Origin: Streptomyces sp. NBC_00513
GTDB taxonomy: Bacteria > Actinomycetota > Actinomycetes > Streptomycetales > Streptomycetaceae
Assembly (NCBI RefSeq): GCF_041431415.1
Contig: NZ_CP107845.1
Span: 4,278,001-4,342,000 of the forward strand
Direction: 5' to 3'
DNA: 64,000 bases
The first letter of the stretch is position 1; each line of letters opens with the position of its first letter. Below are positions 12,903-21,448 of this stretch, piece by piece. The position numbers and the translations under genes were made by a program. Below the pieces are notes generated by a model. It was given only the letters and a program-made list of their open reading frames with translations, ran no database searches and was not told the origin of the DNA.

Positions 12903-14318
12903 TTACGCCACCGTGGTCGCGGAGCCGGGGCCGTTGTGGTGGCGTTCGATGAGGAGGGCTCGCTCCTCCGCCTCCAGTTCGGCGGCCAGCAGATCGTCGG
13001 GGAGTCGGTGTTGTGCCGAGGATTCGGTCATGGCGCGGTCGGTGTAGACGAGCGGGCGTTCGGCCTCGGTGATCAGGTGTTTGACGACCTGGACGTTGCC
13101 GTTGACGTCCCAGACCGCGATGCCCGGGGTGAGGGTGGGGATGATTTCCACGGCCCAGCGGGGCAGGCCGAGTACCCGGCCCGTGGCGCGGGCCTCGTCG
13201 GCTTTCTGGGCGTAGATCGTTCGGGTGGAGGCCATCTTGAGGATGGCCGCGGCTTCTCGGGCGGCGGCGCCGTCGACGACGTCGGAGAGGTGGTGGACGA
13301 CGGCGACGAAGGACAGGCCGAGGCGCCGGCCGAACTTCAACAGGCGCTGGAACAGCTGGGCGACGAAGGGGCTGTTGATGATGTGCCAGGCCTCTTCGAC
13401 GAGGAAGATGCGCTTCTTGCGGTCCGGGCGGATCCAGGTGTGTTCCAGCCAGACGCCGACGATCGCCATGAGGATCGGCATCGCGATGGAGTTGCGGTCG
13501 ATGTGGGACAGGTCGAAGACGATCAGTGGCGCGTCGAGGTCGATGCCGACGGTGGTGGGGCCGTCGAACATGCCGCGGAGGTCGCCGTCGACGAGACGGT
13601 CGATGACCAGGGCGACATCGAGTCCCCAGGCGCGGACATCGTCTATGTCGACGTTCATGGCTTGGGCGGACTCGGGCTCGGGGTGCCGCAGTTGTTCCAC
13701 GATGTCGGTGAGGACGGGCTGGCGGTCGCGGATCGTGTCGACGACGTAGGCGTGTGCGACCTTGAGGGCGAAGCCGGAGCGTTCGTCGAGGCCGTGGCCC
13801 ATGGCGACTTCGATGATGGTCCGGAGCAGCGCGAGCTGGCCGGTCGTGGTGATCGCCGGGTCGAGGGGGTTGAGGCGGATCCCGTCGTCGTTCGCGGCGA
13901 TGGGGTCCAGGCGGATGGGGGTTATTCCCAACTGCTGGGCGATCAGGTTCCACTCGCCGACGCCGTCTTCGCCCTGGGCGTCGAGGACGACGACCTGGCG
14001 GTCCTTGAAGCGGAGTTGGCGCAGGACGTAGGTCTTCTCCAGCGCGGACTTCCCGTTGCCGGACTCGCCGAGCACCAGCCAGTGGGGGGCGGGGAGCTGC
14101 TGTCCGTACAGCTGGAACGGGTCGTAGATGTACCCCTTGCCGCTGTAGACCTCGCGGCCGATGATGACGCCGGAGTCGCCGAGGCCGGGGGCTGCGGTGG
14201 GCAGGTAGACGGCCTGGGCCTGCCCGGTGGAGGTGCGGACGGGCAGGCGGGTGGTCTCCACCTTGCCGAACAGGAAGCTGGTGAAGGCGTCCGTCAGAGC
14301 GGACATGGGATCTCGCAT
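12903..14318 (-). CDS. VirB4-type ATPase of the secretion-like operon
   Basis: About 471 residues, predicted cytoplasmic motor. Walker A is GESGNGKSA near residue 85; the VirB4/HerA-type Walker B is KRIFLVEEAWHIINSP. The conserved FVAVVHHLSDVVD and RTIYAQKADEA follow. It begins directly with the ATPase part, so it corresponds to the C-terminal half of VirB4, the N-terminal half being supplied by the upstream gene at 14338. The frame opens at GTG 14327, but GGAGGG at 14330-14335 is better spaced (11 bases) for ATG 14318, chosen here. The stop lies two bases before the VirD4-like start. Confidence 0.88.
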   Translation of the reverse strand: MRDPMSALTDAFTSFLFGKVETTRLPVRTSTGQAQAVYLPTAAPGLGDSGVIIGREVYSGKGYIYDPFQLYGQQLPAPHWLVLGESGNGKSALEKTYVLRQLRFKDRQVVVLDAQGEDGVGEWNLIAQQLGITPIRLDPIAANDDGIRLNPLDPAITTTGQLALLRTIIEVAMGHGLDERSGFALKVAHAYVVDTIRDRQPVLTDIVEQLRHPEPESAQAMNVDIDDVRAWGLDVALVIDRLVDGDLRGMFDGPTTVGIDLDAPLIVFDLSHIDRNSIAMPILMAIVGVWLEHTWIRPDRKKRIFLVEEAWHIINSPFVAQLFQRLLKFGRRLGLSFVAVVHHLSDVVDGAAAREAAAILKMASTRTIYAQKADEARATGRVLGLPRWAVEIIPTLTPGIAVWDVNGNVQVVKHLITEAERPLVYTDRAMTESSAQHRLPDDLLAAELEAEERALLIERHHNGPGSATTVA

Positions 14319-14337
14319 GGGCGGCACTTCCCTCCGG

Positions 14338-15900
14338 CTAGCGTCGGATGCCGGTGGCGAACGGCAGGGTGTTGACGAAGGCGCGGTGGTGCTCGCGGTC
14401 GCACCACTCCAGCTTCAGGTAGGACTTGCCCGCCGAGGCGCGGATGGTGCGCTTGTCGCGGGCGAGGGCCTCGGGTGAACGCGAGGACACCGTGATGTAC
14501 CCGACCAGGTTGACTCCCGCCGCACCACTGGCGAGATCTTCACCCCTCTGGTCGAGCCGGCCGTGGGCGGCGATGTCGCGCGGGTCGACCGTGCGGTTCA
14601 TCTTCGCGGCGCGGCTGGCGTCGGCCTCGTCGTTGGTCTTCTCCGTCAGCATGCGTTCGATGGCGACCTCGGTGGGTTCGAGGTCCATGGTGACGGCGAC
14701 GGTACGGATGACGTCCGGGGTGTGGACGAGGAGGGGGGCGAGGAAGTTGACGCCGACGGGGGTCATCGGCCACTCCTTCACCCAGGCGGTGGCGTGGCAC
14801 CAGGGGGCGCGGGTGGAGGACTCGCGGGTCTTGGCCTGGAGGTAGGTGGGTTCGACCGCGTCGAGTTCGGCGGGCCAGGCGTTGCGCTTCGTCATGGCCT
14901 GGATGTGGTCGATGGGGTGGTCCGGGTCGTACATGGAGTGCACGAGGGAGGACAGCCGGCCCTGGCCGAGCGGTTGGCGTACGCGGATGTCGGCCTCGGC
15001 GAGGCGCGCGCAGATGTCGGTGAGCTCGCGGGCCATGACGATGGCGAGGCCGGCGTCGCGGTCGAGCTTGCGGCCCTTGTGCGGGGTCGAGGCGCGGGCG
15101 ATGGTGTGGGCCTCGGCGGCGAGTTCGCGCGAGTAGTGCATGCAGGCGACGAGGTACGCGCGGTGCTGCTCGGAGGAGGTCGACACCATCGACTGGAGCT
15201 GGTCGTACGACTCGCGGAGCCAACCGGGGGCGGCGGTGTCCCCGCGCTGGGCGACGTCCTTGGCGTGGGCGTCGGGGTCGGCGGGGAGGGTACGGGCGAG
15301 CATCTGGAGGCGGGTGACGAAGCCGTCGCCGTTCGCCACGTGCTTGAGGAGGGTGCCGAAGCGGTCGACGAGGGCTTCCTGGTCCTCGCTGTCGCGCAGG
15401 CCGACGCCGGGGCCCTCGATCTCGATGGCGGCGGTCACGGTTCTGCGGTCGGCGTGCAGGAGGACGGCGATCTCGTCGGGCCCGAAGGGCGCCGCGAGCC
15501 AGCTGATGCGTCCGATGCCGGGGGGCGGGCCGACCTCGACCTCGCGGCCGTCGGAGCCCCGGATGCCGGCTTCCATGGTGCCGGAGCGGTACGTGGTGCC
15601 GCGGCGCAGGGTGCGCTTGTAGCTGCGCCTGATCTCGAACCACCGGTAGAAGGTGCGGCCCTTGTACGGGACGTACACGGCGGCGAGGGCGAGCATGGGG
15701 AAGCCGGCGAGGCTCACGATGCGCAGGGTGAGGTCGGGGACGAGTAGTCCGCTCATCATGCCGAGGAACGCGCCGGCGATGATCAGGGCGATCTCGCCGG
15801 TTTCGCGGTTCTTGCCGACGATCGCGTTCGGCCGGGCGCGGCCGATGAGATACGTGCGACGGGGCGCGATCGGGTGTAGCTGGTGGGACTGGGTGGTCAA
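14338..15900 (-). CDS. SCO6880-family protein (VirB3/PrgI plus VirB4 N-domain-like)
   Basis: A 520-residue protein matching what I recall of the SCO6880 family. Near residues 35-80 it has two hydrophobic helices (IALIIAGAFLGMMSGLLVP; VSLAGFPMLALAAVYVPY) followed by a basic stretch, like PrgI/VirB3. The rest is a soluble domain resembling the N-terminal part of VirB4 with no Walker motifs. Start is TTG 15900, whose TTGA overlaps the upstream stop by four bases (15897-15900), showing tight translational coupling. Together with the next gene it would make one split VirB3-VirB4 unit at the inner face of the membrane. Confidence 0.85.
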   Translation of the reverse strand: MTTQSHQLHPIAPRRTYLIGRARPNAIVGKNRETGEIALIIAGAFLGMMSGLLVPDLTLRIVSLAGFPMLALAAVYVPYKGRTFYRWFEIRRSYKRTLRRGTTYRSGTMEAGIRGSDGREVEVGPPPGIGRISWLAAPFGPDEIAVLLHADRRTVTAAIEIEGPGVGLRDSEDQEALVDRFGTLLKHVANGDGFVTRLQMLARTLPADPDAHAKDVAQRGDTAAPGWLRESYDQLQSMVSTSSEQHRAYLVACMHYSRELAAEAHTIARASTPHKGRKLDRDAGLAIVMARELTDICARLAEADIRVRQPLGQGRLSSLVHSMYDPDHPIDHIQAMTKRNAWPAELDAVEPTYLQAKTRESSTRAPWCHATAWVKEWPMTPVGVNFLAPLLVHTPDVIRTVAVTMDLEPTEVAIERMLTEKTNDEADASRAAKMNRTVDPRDIAAHGRLDQRGEDLASGAAGVNLVGYITVSSRSPEALARDKRTIRASAGKSYLKLEWCDREHHRAFVNTLPFATGIRR

Positions 15901-17210
15901 CGCCCGTCACCTCCTGTGTTCCTCGTGCTCGAGCCGGTGCGGGGCGGGGGTGTGGCGGAGGGGACGGATCCGCCGCCGGACCCGCTGCCGGAGCCTCGGC
16001 TGCTGTGCGCGGCCATGCCTCCGGAGATCTGGTTGGCGTCGCCGCCGCCTCCGCCACTCGCGCGGTGGGCGCCGCCGCCGCGGCTGCTGTGGGTTTTGAT
16101 GCCCTGGGAGACGAGGGAGGCGGGGGAGCTGATGACGGCCGCGGCCTGGGCGCCGTCGGTGGCCTTGCTGCGGTTGGAACGGGCGGAGGCGATCTCGTCG
16201 CCGAAGCCGGGGACGAAGCGGTAGATCATCGCGGAGGCGAAGATCGCCAGGAGGATGATCGCGAGTCCGGAGACGACGGCGGAGAAGGCGTTGGGGCCCT
16301 TCTCGCCCGCGAGGGCGCCCGCGAGGCCGAGGACGATCACGATGACCGGCTTCACGAGGATGACGGCGATCATGATGCCGGCCCAGCGGCGGACGTGGCC
16401 CCACATGTTGCGGTCGACGAGTCCGGCGTAGACGACCGTGCCGAGGAGGGCGCCGACGTAGAGCAGGGCGGCGCGGATGACGAGCTCCAGCCACAGGATC
16501 CCGGCGGCCAGCACGGTCACGAGGGCCACGACGATCAGCATGATCGGGCCGCCGCCGATGTCGTCGCCCTTCTTGAGGGCCTCGGAGAACGAGCCGAAGA
16601 AGACGTCGGTCTGGCCGCCGGTGGCCGCGGCGATGACCTCGGTGACACCGTCGGTCGCGGAGACGACGGTGTAGAGGATCAGCGGGGTGAACGCGGAGGC
16701 GAGGACGGTCAGCCAGAGGAAGCCGATGGCCTCGGACATGGCGGTGGTGAGGGGGACGCCGCGGATGGCGCGCTTGGCTACGGCGAGGAGCCAGAGGACG
16801 AGGGTGAGGATGGTGCTCGCGGCGAAGACGACGGCGTACTGCTGGAGGAAGGCGGGGTTGGTGAAGTCGACGGTGGCCGTGGACTTGATGGCCTCGCTGA
16901 GCTTGCCGACGATCCAGGCGGCGGCGTCGGCGCAGCCGCGGGCCAGGGAGGCCAGGGGGTTGAGGGCGTCGGTGGGGTTGGCGTTGAGGCCGGTGCCGGC
17001 GTTTCCCCCGGTGGCCGCGCCCTCGCCCTTCTCGCAGTAGTCCTTGGCCGAGCCGAACAGGAGGCGGCAGTCCTCCTTGCCCTGGCCGGACGGCGTGGCG
17101 GAAGGCGTCGGGGTGGGCGTGGGCGCGGCGTAGGCGCGGGAAGCCAGGGATACGACGGCCAGGTGGACGGCGGCAACAACGACCACTCGGAGGCGGCTGC
17201 TAGCGGGCAT
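15897..17210 (-). CDS. TrbL/VirB6-like polytopic membrane protein
   Basis: A 437-residue protein. It has an N-terminal signal sequence (VVVVAAVHLAVVSLASRAYA) and a Pro/Thr-rich stretch, then five or more hydrophobic helices between residues 120 and 340 (for example QYAVVFAASTILTLVLWLLA, IGFLWLTVLASAFTPLILYT, PIMLIVVALVTVLAAGILWL, IAVILVKPVIVIVLGLAGAL). The long tail is Ser/Gly-rich and probably disordered. This is the layout of TrbL/VirB6 channel proteins. ATG 17210 lies inside the end of the upstream gene (11-base overlap), and its stop overlaps the downstream TTG start. Confidence 0.83.
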   Translation of the reverse strand: MPASSRLRVVVVAAVHLAVVSLASRAYAAPTPTPTPSATPSGQGKEDCRLLFGSAKDYCEKGEGAATGGNAGTGLNANPTDALNPLASLARGCADAAAWIVGKLSEAIKSTATVDFTNPAFLQQYAVVFAASTILTLVLWLLAVAKRAIRGVPLTTAMSEAIGFLWLTVLASAFTPLILYTVVSATDGVTEVIAAATGGQTDVFFGSFSEALKKGDDIGGGPIMLIVVALVTVLAAGILWLELVIRAALLYVGALLGTVVYAGLVDRNMWGHVRRWAGIMIAVILVKPVIVIVLGLAGALAGEKGPNAFSAVVSGLAIILLAIFASAMIYRFVPGFGDEIASARSNRSKATDGAQAAAVISSPASLVSQGIKTHSSRGGGAHRASGGGGGDANQISGGMAAHSSRGSGSGSGGGSVPSATPPPRTGSSTRNTGGDGR

Positions 17211-18030
17211 AGGTGAACCCTCCGAACTCCTTGGTTGCCTTGCTGATGTCGTCAGAGGACGAAGCGGCCATGTCGCCCGGGACCGGAGCGGGTCCGTCCT
17301 GCTGGGATTCGCTGACGACTCTCCAGCCCTCCCCCACCCAGCTCAGTTCAAAGGTCCAGGTCTTCCACGTCGTACGGACCGGGTCGGTGGACTTGGCGCC
17401 GGACATGCCGACCAGGCCGGTGTACCAGACCGCGATCTTCGCGGCGGTCGGGCTGTAGTTCTCGACTCTGGTGCCGATCGGGATGGTGCGGGTGACGAAG
17501 GTGCTGCCCGACGGCGGGTTGCCGTTGGCGTCCAGGCCGAGTTTCGCGAGGAACCCGGTCGAGTAGGCCTCGTCCTGTGGGCCCTTGAGCCGGGCTGCCG
17601 CCTCCGGGGTGTAGATCCCGTCGACGAGGGCGTGCCGGGTGTCCTTCTTGAGCATCCCCTCGGACCCCAGAGCCACCGCGTAGTTCGCGGCCGCTGATTG
17701 GGCACCCTGTTCGTCATGGGCGAAGCCCTTGGGGATGCCGTTGGACTTGCCGGTGACCGGTTGGGTGCCGGTGGGGCTGGTGGCGGCGTCGGTCGGGGGT
17801 TTGTTCGACGCGGTGTTCGCGGGGGAGTCCGGGGACTGGTTCGCGAACGCGATGGCGGCGATGAGGAGGACCACCACGCCGACCGCGGTGATGAGGCCGC
17901 GGGAGGGGCGGGGGGTGCGGCGGGGGTTGCCGTAGGGGTCGGAGGGGGAGTCCGGGAGGCGGGTACGGGTCTGGCCCGTGCCGCCCACTTCGCCGTGGTT
18001 GCCGCCGCCGTAGTGGTCGTCGTTGCTCAT
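17200..18030 (-). CDS. VirB8/TcpC-like bitopic protein
   Basis: A 276-residue protein. It has a hydrophilic Gly/Pro-rich cytoplasmic N-terminus, one membrane helix near residues 46-66 (GLITAVGVVVLLIAAIAFAN), a disordered Pro/Thr linker, and an extracytoplasmic domain of about 170 residues ending EFGGFTYAR. Single-pass topology and operon position fit VirB8/TcpC-type scaffold proteins, whose external NTF2-like domain binds the channel. Sequence similarity is not strong enough to be sure. ATG 18030 has a purine-rich GGAGGGGG about ten bases upstream. Confidence 0.7.
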   Translation of the reverse strand: MSNDDHYGGGNHGEVGGTGQTRTRLPDSPSDPYGNPRRTPRPSRGLITAVGVVVLLIAAIAFANQSPDSPANTASNKPPTDAATSPTGTQPVTGKSNGIPKGFAHDEQGAQSAAANYAVALGSEGMLKKDTRHALVDGIYTPEAAARLKGPQDEAYSTGFLAKLGLDANGNPPSGSTFVTRTIPIGTRVENYSPTAAKIAVWYTGLVGMSGAKSTDPVRTTWKTWTFELSWVGEGWRVVSESQQDGPAPVPGDMAASSSDDISKATKEFGGFTYAR

Positions 18031-18132
18031 TCCGTGTCCGCCCCCTCCGCCTCGTACGACGGTAGCGCTCGTTCCCGCGTGGATGCGGTGTGGTGATTCG
18101 CCATCAGGTACGACGGCCGGCGGGCGGCACGG

Positions 18133-18450
18133 CTAGACGGCCATTCCGTAGACGATCGTGAAGAGGGTGCCCAGGGATCCGATGATGAAGACGCCCGTGA
18201 GGCCGGCCACGATCAGGCCCTTGCCCTGTTCCGCGCTGAAGGTGTCGCGCAGTGCGGTCGCTCCGATGCGCTGCTTGGCGGCGCCCCAGATGGCGATGCC
18301 GAGGCAGAGGAGGATCGCGATGGCCATGACCACTTCGATCATGACCTTCGCTTCGTTGCCGAGACTGCCGAACGGCCCCCAGTTCGGGGCGATTCCGCCG
18401 ATGATGGTGGTGATGTCGCCCTTTTCGGCTGCCAGGATCATGTAACTCAC
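18133..18450 (-). CDS. VirB2/pilin-like small membrane protein
   Basis: A 105-residue protein and probably first gene of the secretion-like operon. It has two hydrophobic helices (VMIEVVMAIAILLCLGIAIW and GLIVAGLTGVFIIGSLGTLF) joined by a short basic loop with KQRIGATALRDTFSAEQGKG, the arrangement of VirB2/TrbC pilins after signal removal. No cleavable signal is seen. The frame extends upstream to 18504, but GTG 18450 (MSYMILAAEKGD) lies near AGGGG and was chosen; ATG 18441 is also possible. A gap of about 100 bases separates it from the VirB8-like gene. Confidence 0.72.
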   Translation of the reverse strand: MSYMILAAEKGDITTIIGGIAPNWGPFGSLGNEAKVMIEVVMAIAILLCLGIAIWGAAKQRIGATALRDTFSAEQGKGLIVAGLTGVFIIGSLGTLFTIVYGMAV

Positions 18451-18822
18451 CGCCCCTGTATGGGTAGTTCCGGTAGCCCGTGCCCGACGGCATGGGTCAC
18501 GCACTATCTTCGCTGATGAAACCGCCGCCGTCGCCGACTTGGCGGCTCTCTTTACCCGAGCTCGCGGTCTGTGCCCCGCCGGAACGCTCTGACCAGGTCA
18601 CTCTGTGTATCACGGGGGTTGACGCCGGGCAATGATTGCCGTCTCGCCGTGCCGGCGACAGGCCTTCGGGTCGGGTGAGGGGCGGCCGTTCGGCTCAACG
18701 GGGCGGCGTGTCGTTGGTCCGTACCGCTGACACATGTCCGACATTCCGTCAGTCGTTCCATGTGCACGCCGGGTTGCGCGGGATGCTCCACCCCGTTCGG
18801 TTGGACGACGCAAGGAGCAGGG
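18451..18822. other. Divergent intergenic region
   Basis: About 370 bases between the secretion-like operon (minus) and the collagen-like gene (plus), presumably holding both promoters. I could not place convincing -35/-10 pairs, and no other structure stands out. Confidence 0.5.
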
Positions 18823-19443
18823 ATGGGTTCCGCAGTGAAGTCGGGTCGGCGCGTGTGGCTGGCCGGCGGTGTCGCAGTGCCGCTGGTGTTCGCGCTGTCG
18901 GGGGTTTCGGCTCCGGCGATGGCCGCCGCGCACGGGTCGACCGCCGTGATGGGGGCGCCCACGGGCGGTGAGGGTTGCTCGAAGTCGAAGGCCAGGGTGC
19001 TGAAGTCCGCCGCCTCCGGGCCGTCGAGCGGCTGTACGGGGCCGCGGGGGCCGAAGGGGCCGAAGGGTGACCGCGGTCCGAAGGGGGATCGGGGTCCCAG
19101 GGGTGACCGGGGTCCGGCTCAGCCCTGCGTGGGCGTCGACACGGCCCAGGGGCGGTTCGGCCTGGAGTTCAGCGCCGTGGTGAGCCGGGGCAAGGCGTTC
19201 CTGGGGCGTCGGACGACGAGCACCGTCCTGGAGAACGGGCCGTACGTCTGGAAGGACCTCTCCACCAGCGCGAACCCGGGCTTCCCGCGCAACGCGTGCG
19301 GCGTGTCGCTGAACATCCTGGGAGTGACCGCGCAGGTCAAGGTGCTGACCACCGACGGGAACGTGTTCGAGAACTCCTGCACCTTCGTGGCGAGCGGTGT
19401 GCTCACCTGCCCGACCGGTTGGACGCCGCTCATCAGGCCCTGA
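18823..19443 (+). CDS. Secreted collagen-like repeat protein
   Basis: A 206-residue protein. A signal peptide spans residues 1-34 (RVWLAGGVAVPLVFALSGVS, cleavage after SAPAMA-A). Then come about ten uninterrupted Gly-X-Y triplets (GPRGPKGPKGDRGPKGDR...), typical of bacterial collagen-like proteins. The C-terminal domain of about 110 residues contains paired cysteines (CVGVDT, NACGVSL, ENSCTF, LTCPTGW). GPK/GDR triplets favour stable triple helices, so a secreted trimer is likely. Start ATG 18823 follows AAGGAG by six bases. The role is unknown; it is divergent from the secretion-like operon. The frame begins earlier at 18760 but lacks a ribosome site there. Confidence 0.82.
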   Translation: MGSAVKSGRRVWLAGGVAVPLVFALSGVSAPAMAAAHGSTAVMGAPTGGEGCSKSKARVLKSAASGPSSGCTGPRGPKGPKGDRGPKGDRGPRGDRGPAQPCVGVDTAQGRFGLEFSAVVSRGKAFLGRRTTSTVLENGPYVWKDLSTSANPGFPRNACGVSLNILGVTAQVKVLTTDGNVFENSCTFVASGVLTCPTGWTPLIRP

Positions 19444-19561
19444 CCCGGGGAGGCCCGTCGTCGGTGTCGCGGTGCGGGGCACGAGCCGGATCGCGGCGCC
19501 GGCGCGGGTGGCGTGGTGGAGGACCGGCCTCGTTGTCAGTGGGGTGCGTCAGGCTGGTGAC

Positions 19562-20401
19562 ATGACGACGCCCTGGACTCTCGCGGACCTTGAGGCGGCC
19601 ATCCGCTCGGGATGGTCGGCCGAGACCTGCTCGCCCGACGATGTGGAGCGGGCGCCCTGGACGGCCGAGAATCCGGCCTGGGGCCACTGTGACATCACGG
19701 CTCTGCTCGTCCAGGATCTGGTGGGCGGGGAGTTGATGGTGGGTGAGGTCTGGTCGGAGGGGCGGCAGCAGGGGTTCCACTGTTGGAACGTGCTGCCCGG
19801 GGGGATGAGCGTGGATCTGACGCGGGAGCAGTTCCGGCTCGGGCAGACGGTGACGCGGGGGCGGCTGATGGGGAAGCGGCCGGGCGGGCGGTTGCCGAGG
19901 CGCTGGGAGGAGTACCGGCTGCTGCGGCGGCGGGTGATCGACAGACTGGGGCCGCTGCCGGGGGTGGTGCGGGCGGCGGACGGGCGCGGGCTCGCGTACA
20001 CGGATTTCGGCGGCGCGGGGGCGCCGCTGCTCGTGTTGTACGGGGACCCCCGGGGCGGGGGGTCGCAGGACGGGTGGTCCTTCGAGTCGCCGGCGCGGGA
20101 CGCGGGGCCGGGGTGGCATGTCATCGCGCTCGATCTGGCGGGGTACGGGGCGGCGGATGTGGTCGAGGGGGAGGCGCGCGACGGGTACGTGAGGGACGCG
20201 GCCGGCGTGTTGGAGGGGCTGGGGTTGGGGCCGGCGATGGTGTGGGGGCGGGGTTCGGGCGAGGACGTCGCGTACGGGCTCGCGGCGCGTCGGCCGGCCC
20301 TGGTGCGGGCGGTGGTGGAGTTGCCGAGGGGGTGTCGGGCGCGGGCGGAGGATCCGGAGGGGTTCGGCGCGGCCGTGCGGGAGTTCCTGGCGGGGGTGTG
20401 A
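19562..20401 (+). CDS. YunG-like domain fused to a degenerate alpha/beta-hydrolase domain
   Basis: A 279-residue protein with two parts. Residues 1-105 match the YunG family pattern (SWSAETC, NPAWGHCDITALLVQDLVGG, HCWNVLPGGMSVDLTREQF). Residues 140-279 resemble an alpha/beta hydrolase (GRGLAYTDFGGAGAPLLVLY, WHVIALDLAGYGAADV). The expected nucleophile elbow GxSxG is replaced by VWGRGSGED, and no late catalytic histidine block follows, so the second part is probably non-catalytic. ATG 19562 overlaps a TGACATG context and is the natural YunG start. Function unknown. Confidence 0.72.
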   Translation: MTTPWTLADLEAAIRSGWSAETCSPDDVERAPWTAENPAWGHCDITALLVQDLVGGELMVGEVWSEGRQQGFHCWNVLPGGMSVDLTREQFRLGQTVTRGRLMGKRPGGRLPRRWEEYRLLRRRVIDRLGPLPGVVRAADGRGLAYTDFGGAGAPLLVLYGDPRGGGSQDGWSFESPARDAGPGWHVIALDLAGYGAADVVEGEARDGYVRDAAGVLEGLGLGPAMVWGRGSGEDVAYGLAARRPALVRAVVELPRGCRARAEDPEGFGAAVREFLAGV

Positions 20402-20616
20402 GCGCGGGGGTGTGAGCGTGGGGGCGGGGTGTGGCGGTGGGATCGGGCGGGGGGTGATTCCCGCGTGCTCCCGTGCTCCCGTGCGCCCCCGCGGCCTCGG
20501 GCGTGTCCCGGATCCGGCCCCGGAAGGGCTTCGGCCCCGGGCTGGGCCTCGGGAGCCCCGGGGGTGTGGGTCGGGCCAGTGCCCCGGGCGGGGCCTCAGG
20601 GGCGCCGGGGTGCGGG
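20402..20616. other. Short GC-rich intergenic region between convergent genes
   Basis: 215 bases of very GC-rich DNA with loosely repeated GGGGTG(T/C)GGGTC motifs. No clear terminator stem with a T run. Confidence 0.4.
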
Positions 20617-21444
20617 TCAGGCCCAGTGGGAGGGGCGGGTGAGGGCAGGGGGGATGCGGGTGGCGGGGGAGCCCTGGGCGGCGTTCAGTTGGGGCTGGGT
20701 GAGGAAGAGGGCCTCGCGGAGGTCTGCGTCGCGCAGGTTGGCGTCGCGGAGGTCCGCGCCGATCAGGTCGGCCCTGCGGAGGTCGGCCCCGGAGAGGTCG
20801 GCGGCGATCAGGTAGGCGCCGCGGAAGGTGGCGCCGCGCAGGTCCGCGCCGGAGAGGCGGGCGCCCATGAGATCGGCGCCTCGGTGGTTCTTCCCGCGGG
20901 CGGGGGAGGTGGCGCGGACCAGTTCGCTGGTCTTCAGGAGGAGAGTGTTGATCTCCTGGCGGAGAGCGCCGACGTCGAAGGGGATCAGGGTGGCGGCGTC
21001 CGCCCCGGTGGCCGCCGTGGTCGTGGCGAGTGCCTTCCGCAGGTCGGCGTGGATCGGTGCGGCCGCCGGCAGGGTGAGGGCCTCGGTGAGGTAGGCGAGG
21101 AGCTCGTGGAGTTGCCGCATCACGGGGAAGACGTCGAACATCTGGCGTGCCGTGTCGGGGTGCGCGCGCCAGTCCCGGCCGCCGAAGGTGACCTGGGAGA
21201 CCTGCTGGCCCGCGCCGAAGCAGTCGAAGACGGTGCAGCCCGGGAAGCCCTTGTCGCGCAGCCGGGTGTGGATGCCGCAGCGGAAGTCCTCCCGGAGGTT
21301 CTTGCAGGGGGTTCCGGCGGCCTTGTTCATGGCGAAGTCGGTGGACTTGGCGAAGGGCAGGGCCACGCAGCAGAGGGCGAAGCAGTTCGCGCAGTCGGCG
21401 CGCAGCGCGGGGGTGGGGGCGGGGGCGGCAGGCGTGGTGGACAC
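20617..21444 (-). CDS. Pentapeptide-repeat protein with N-terminal cysteine cluster
   Basis: A 275-residue protein. Residues 17-60 form a cysteine-rich block (CANCFALCC, then TPCKN, FRCGIH, GCTVFDC) that could bind metal or a cluster. Residues 190-250 are a run of A(D/N)LXX pentapeptides (GADLMGARLSGADLRGATFR...), which fold as a right-handed beta-helix. The number of repeats is small. GTG 21444 is only four bases from the stop of the upstream GNAT gene, so the two are an operon. I recall similar proteins widely in Streptomyces, all of unknown function. Confidence 0.85.
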   Translation of the reverse strand: MSTTPAAPAPTPALRADCANCFALCCVALPFAKSTDFAMNKAAGTPCKNLREDFRCGIHTRLRDKGFPGCTVFDCFGAGQQVSQVTFGGRDWRAHPDTARQMFDVFPVMRQLHELLAYLTEALTLPAAAPIHADLRKALATTTAATGADAATLIPFDVGALRQEINTLLLKTSELVRATSPARGKNHRGADLMGARLSGADLRGATFRGAYLIAADLSGADLRRADLIGADLRDANLRDADLREALFLTQPQLNAAQGSPATRIPPALTRPSHWA

Positions 21445-21448
21445 CCCT

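Noticed and set aside
11365..13953. 862-residue minus-strand frame
   Set aside because: Only 11365-12900 is coding in that frame; the rest is a shadow of the VirB4-like gene.
20402..20616. Pair of similar GGGTG(T/C)GGGTC strings
   Set aside because: Short and imperfect; likely composition-driven.
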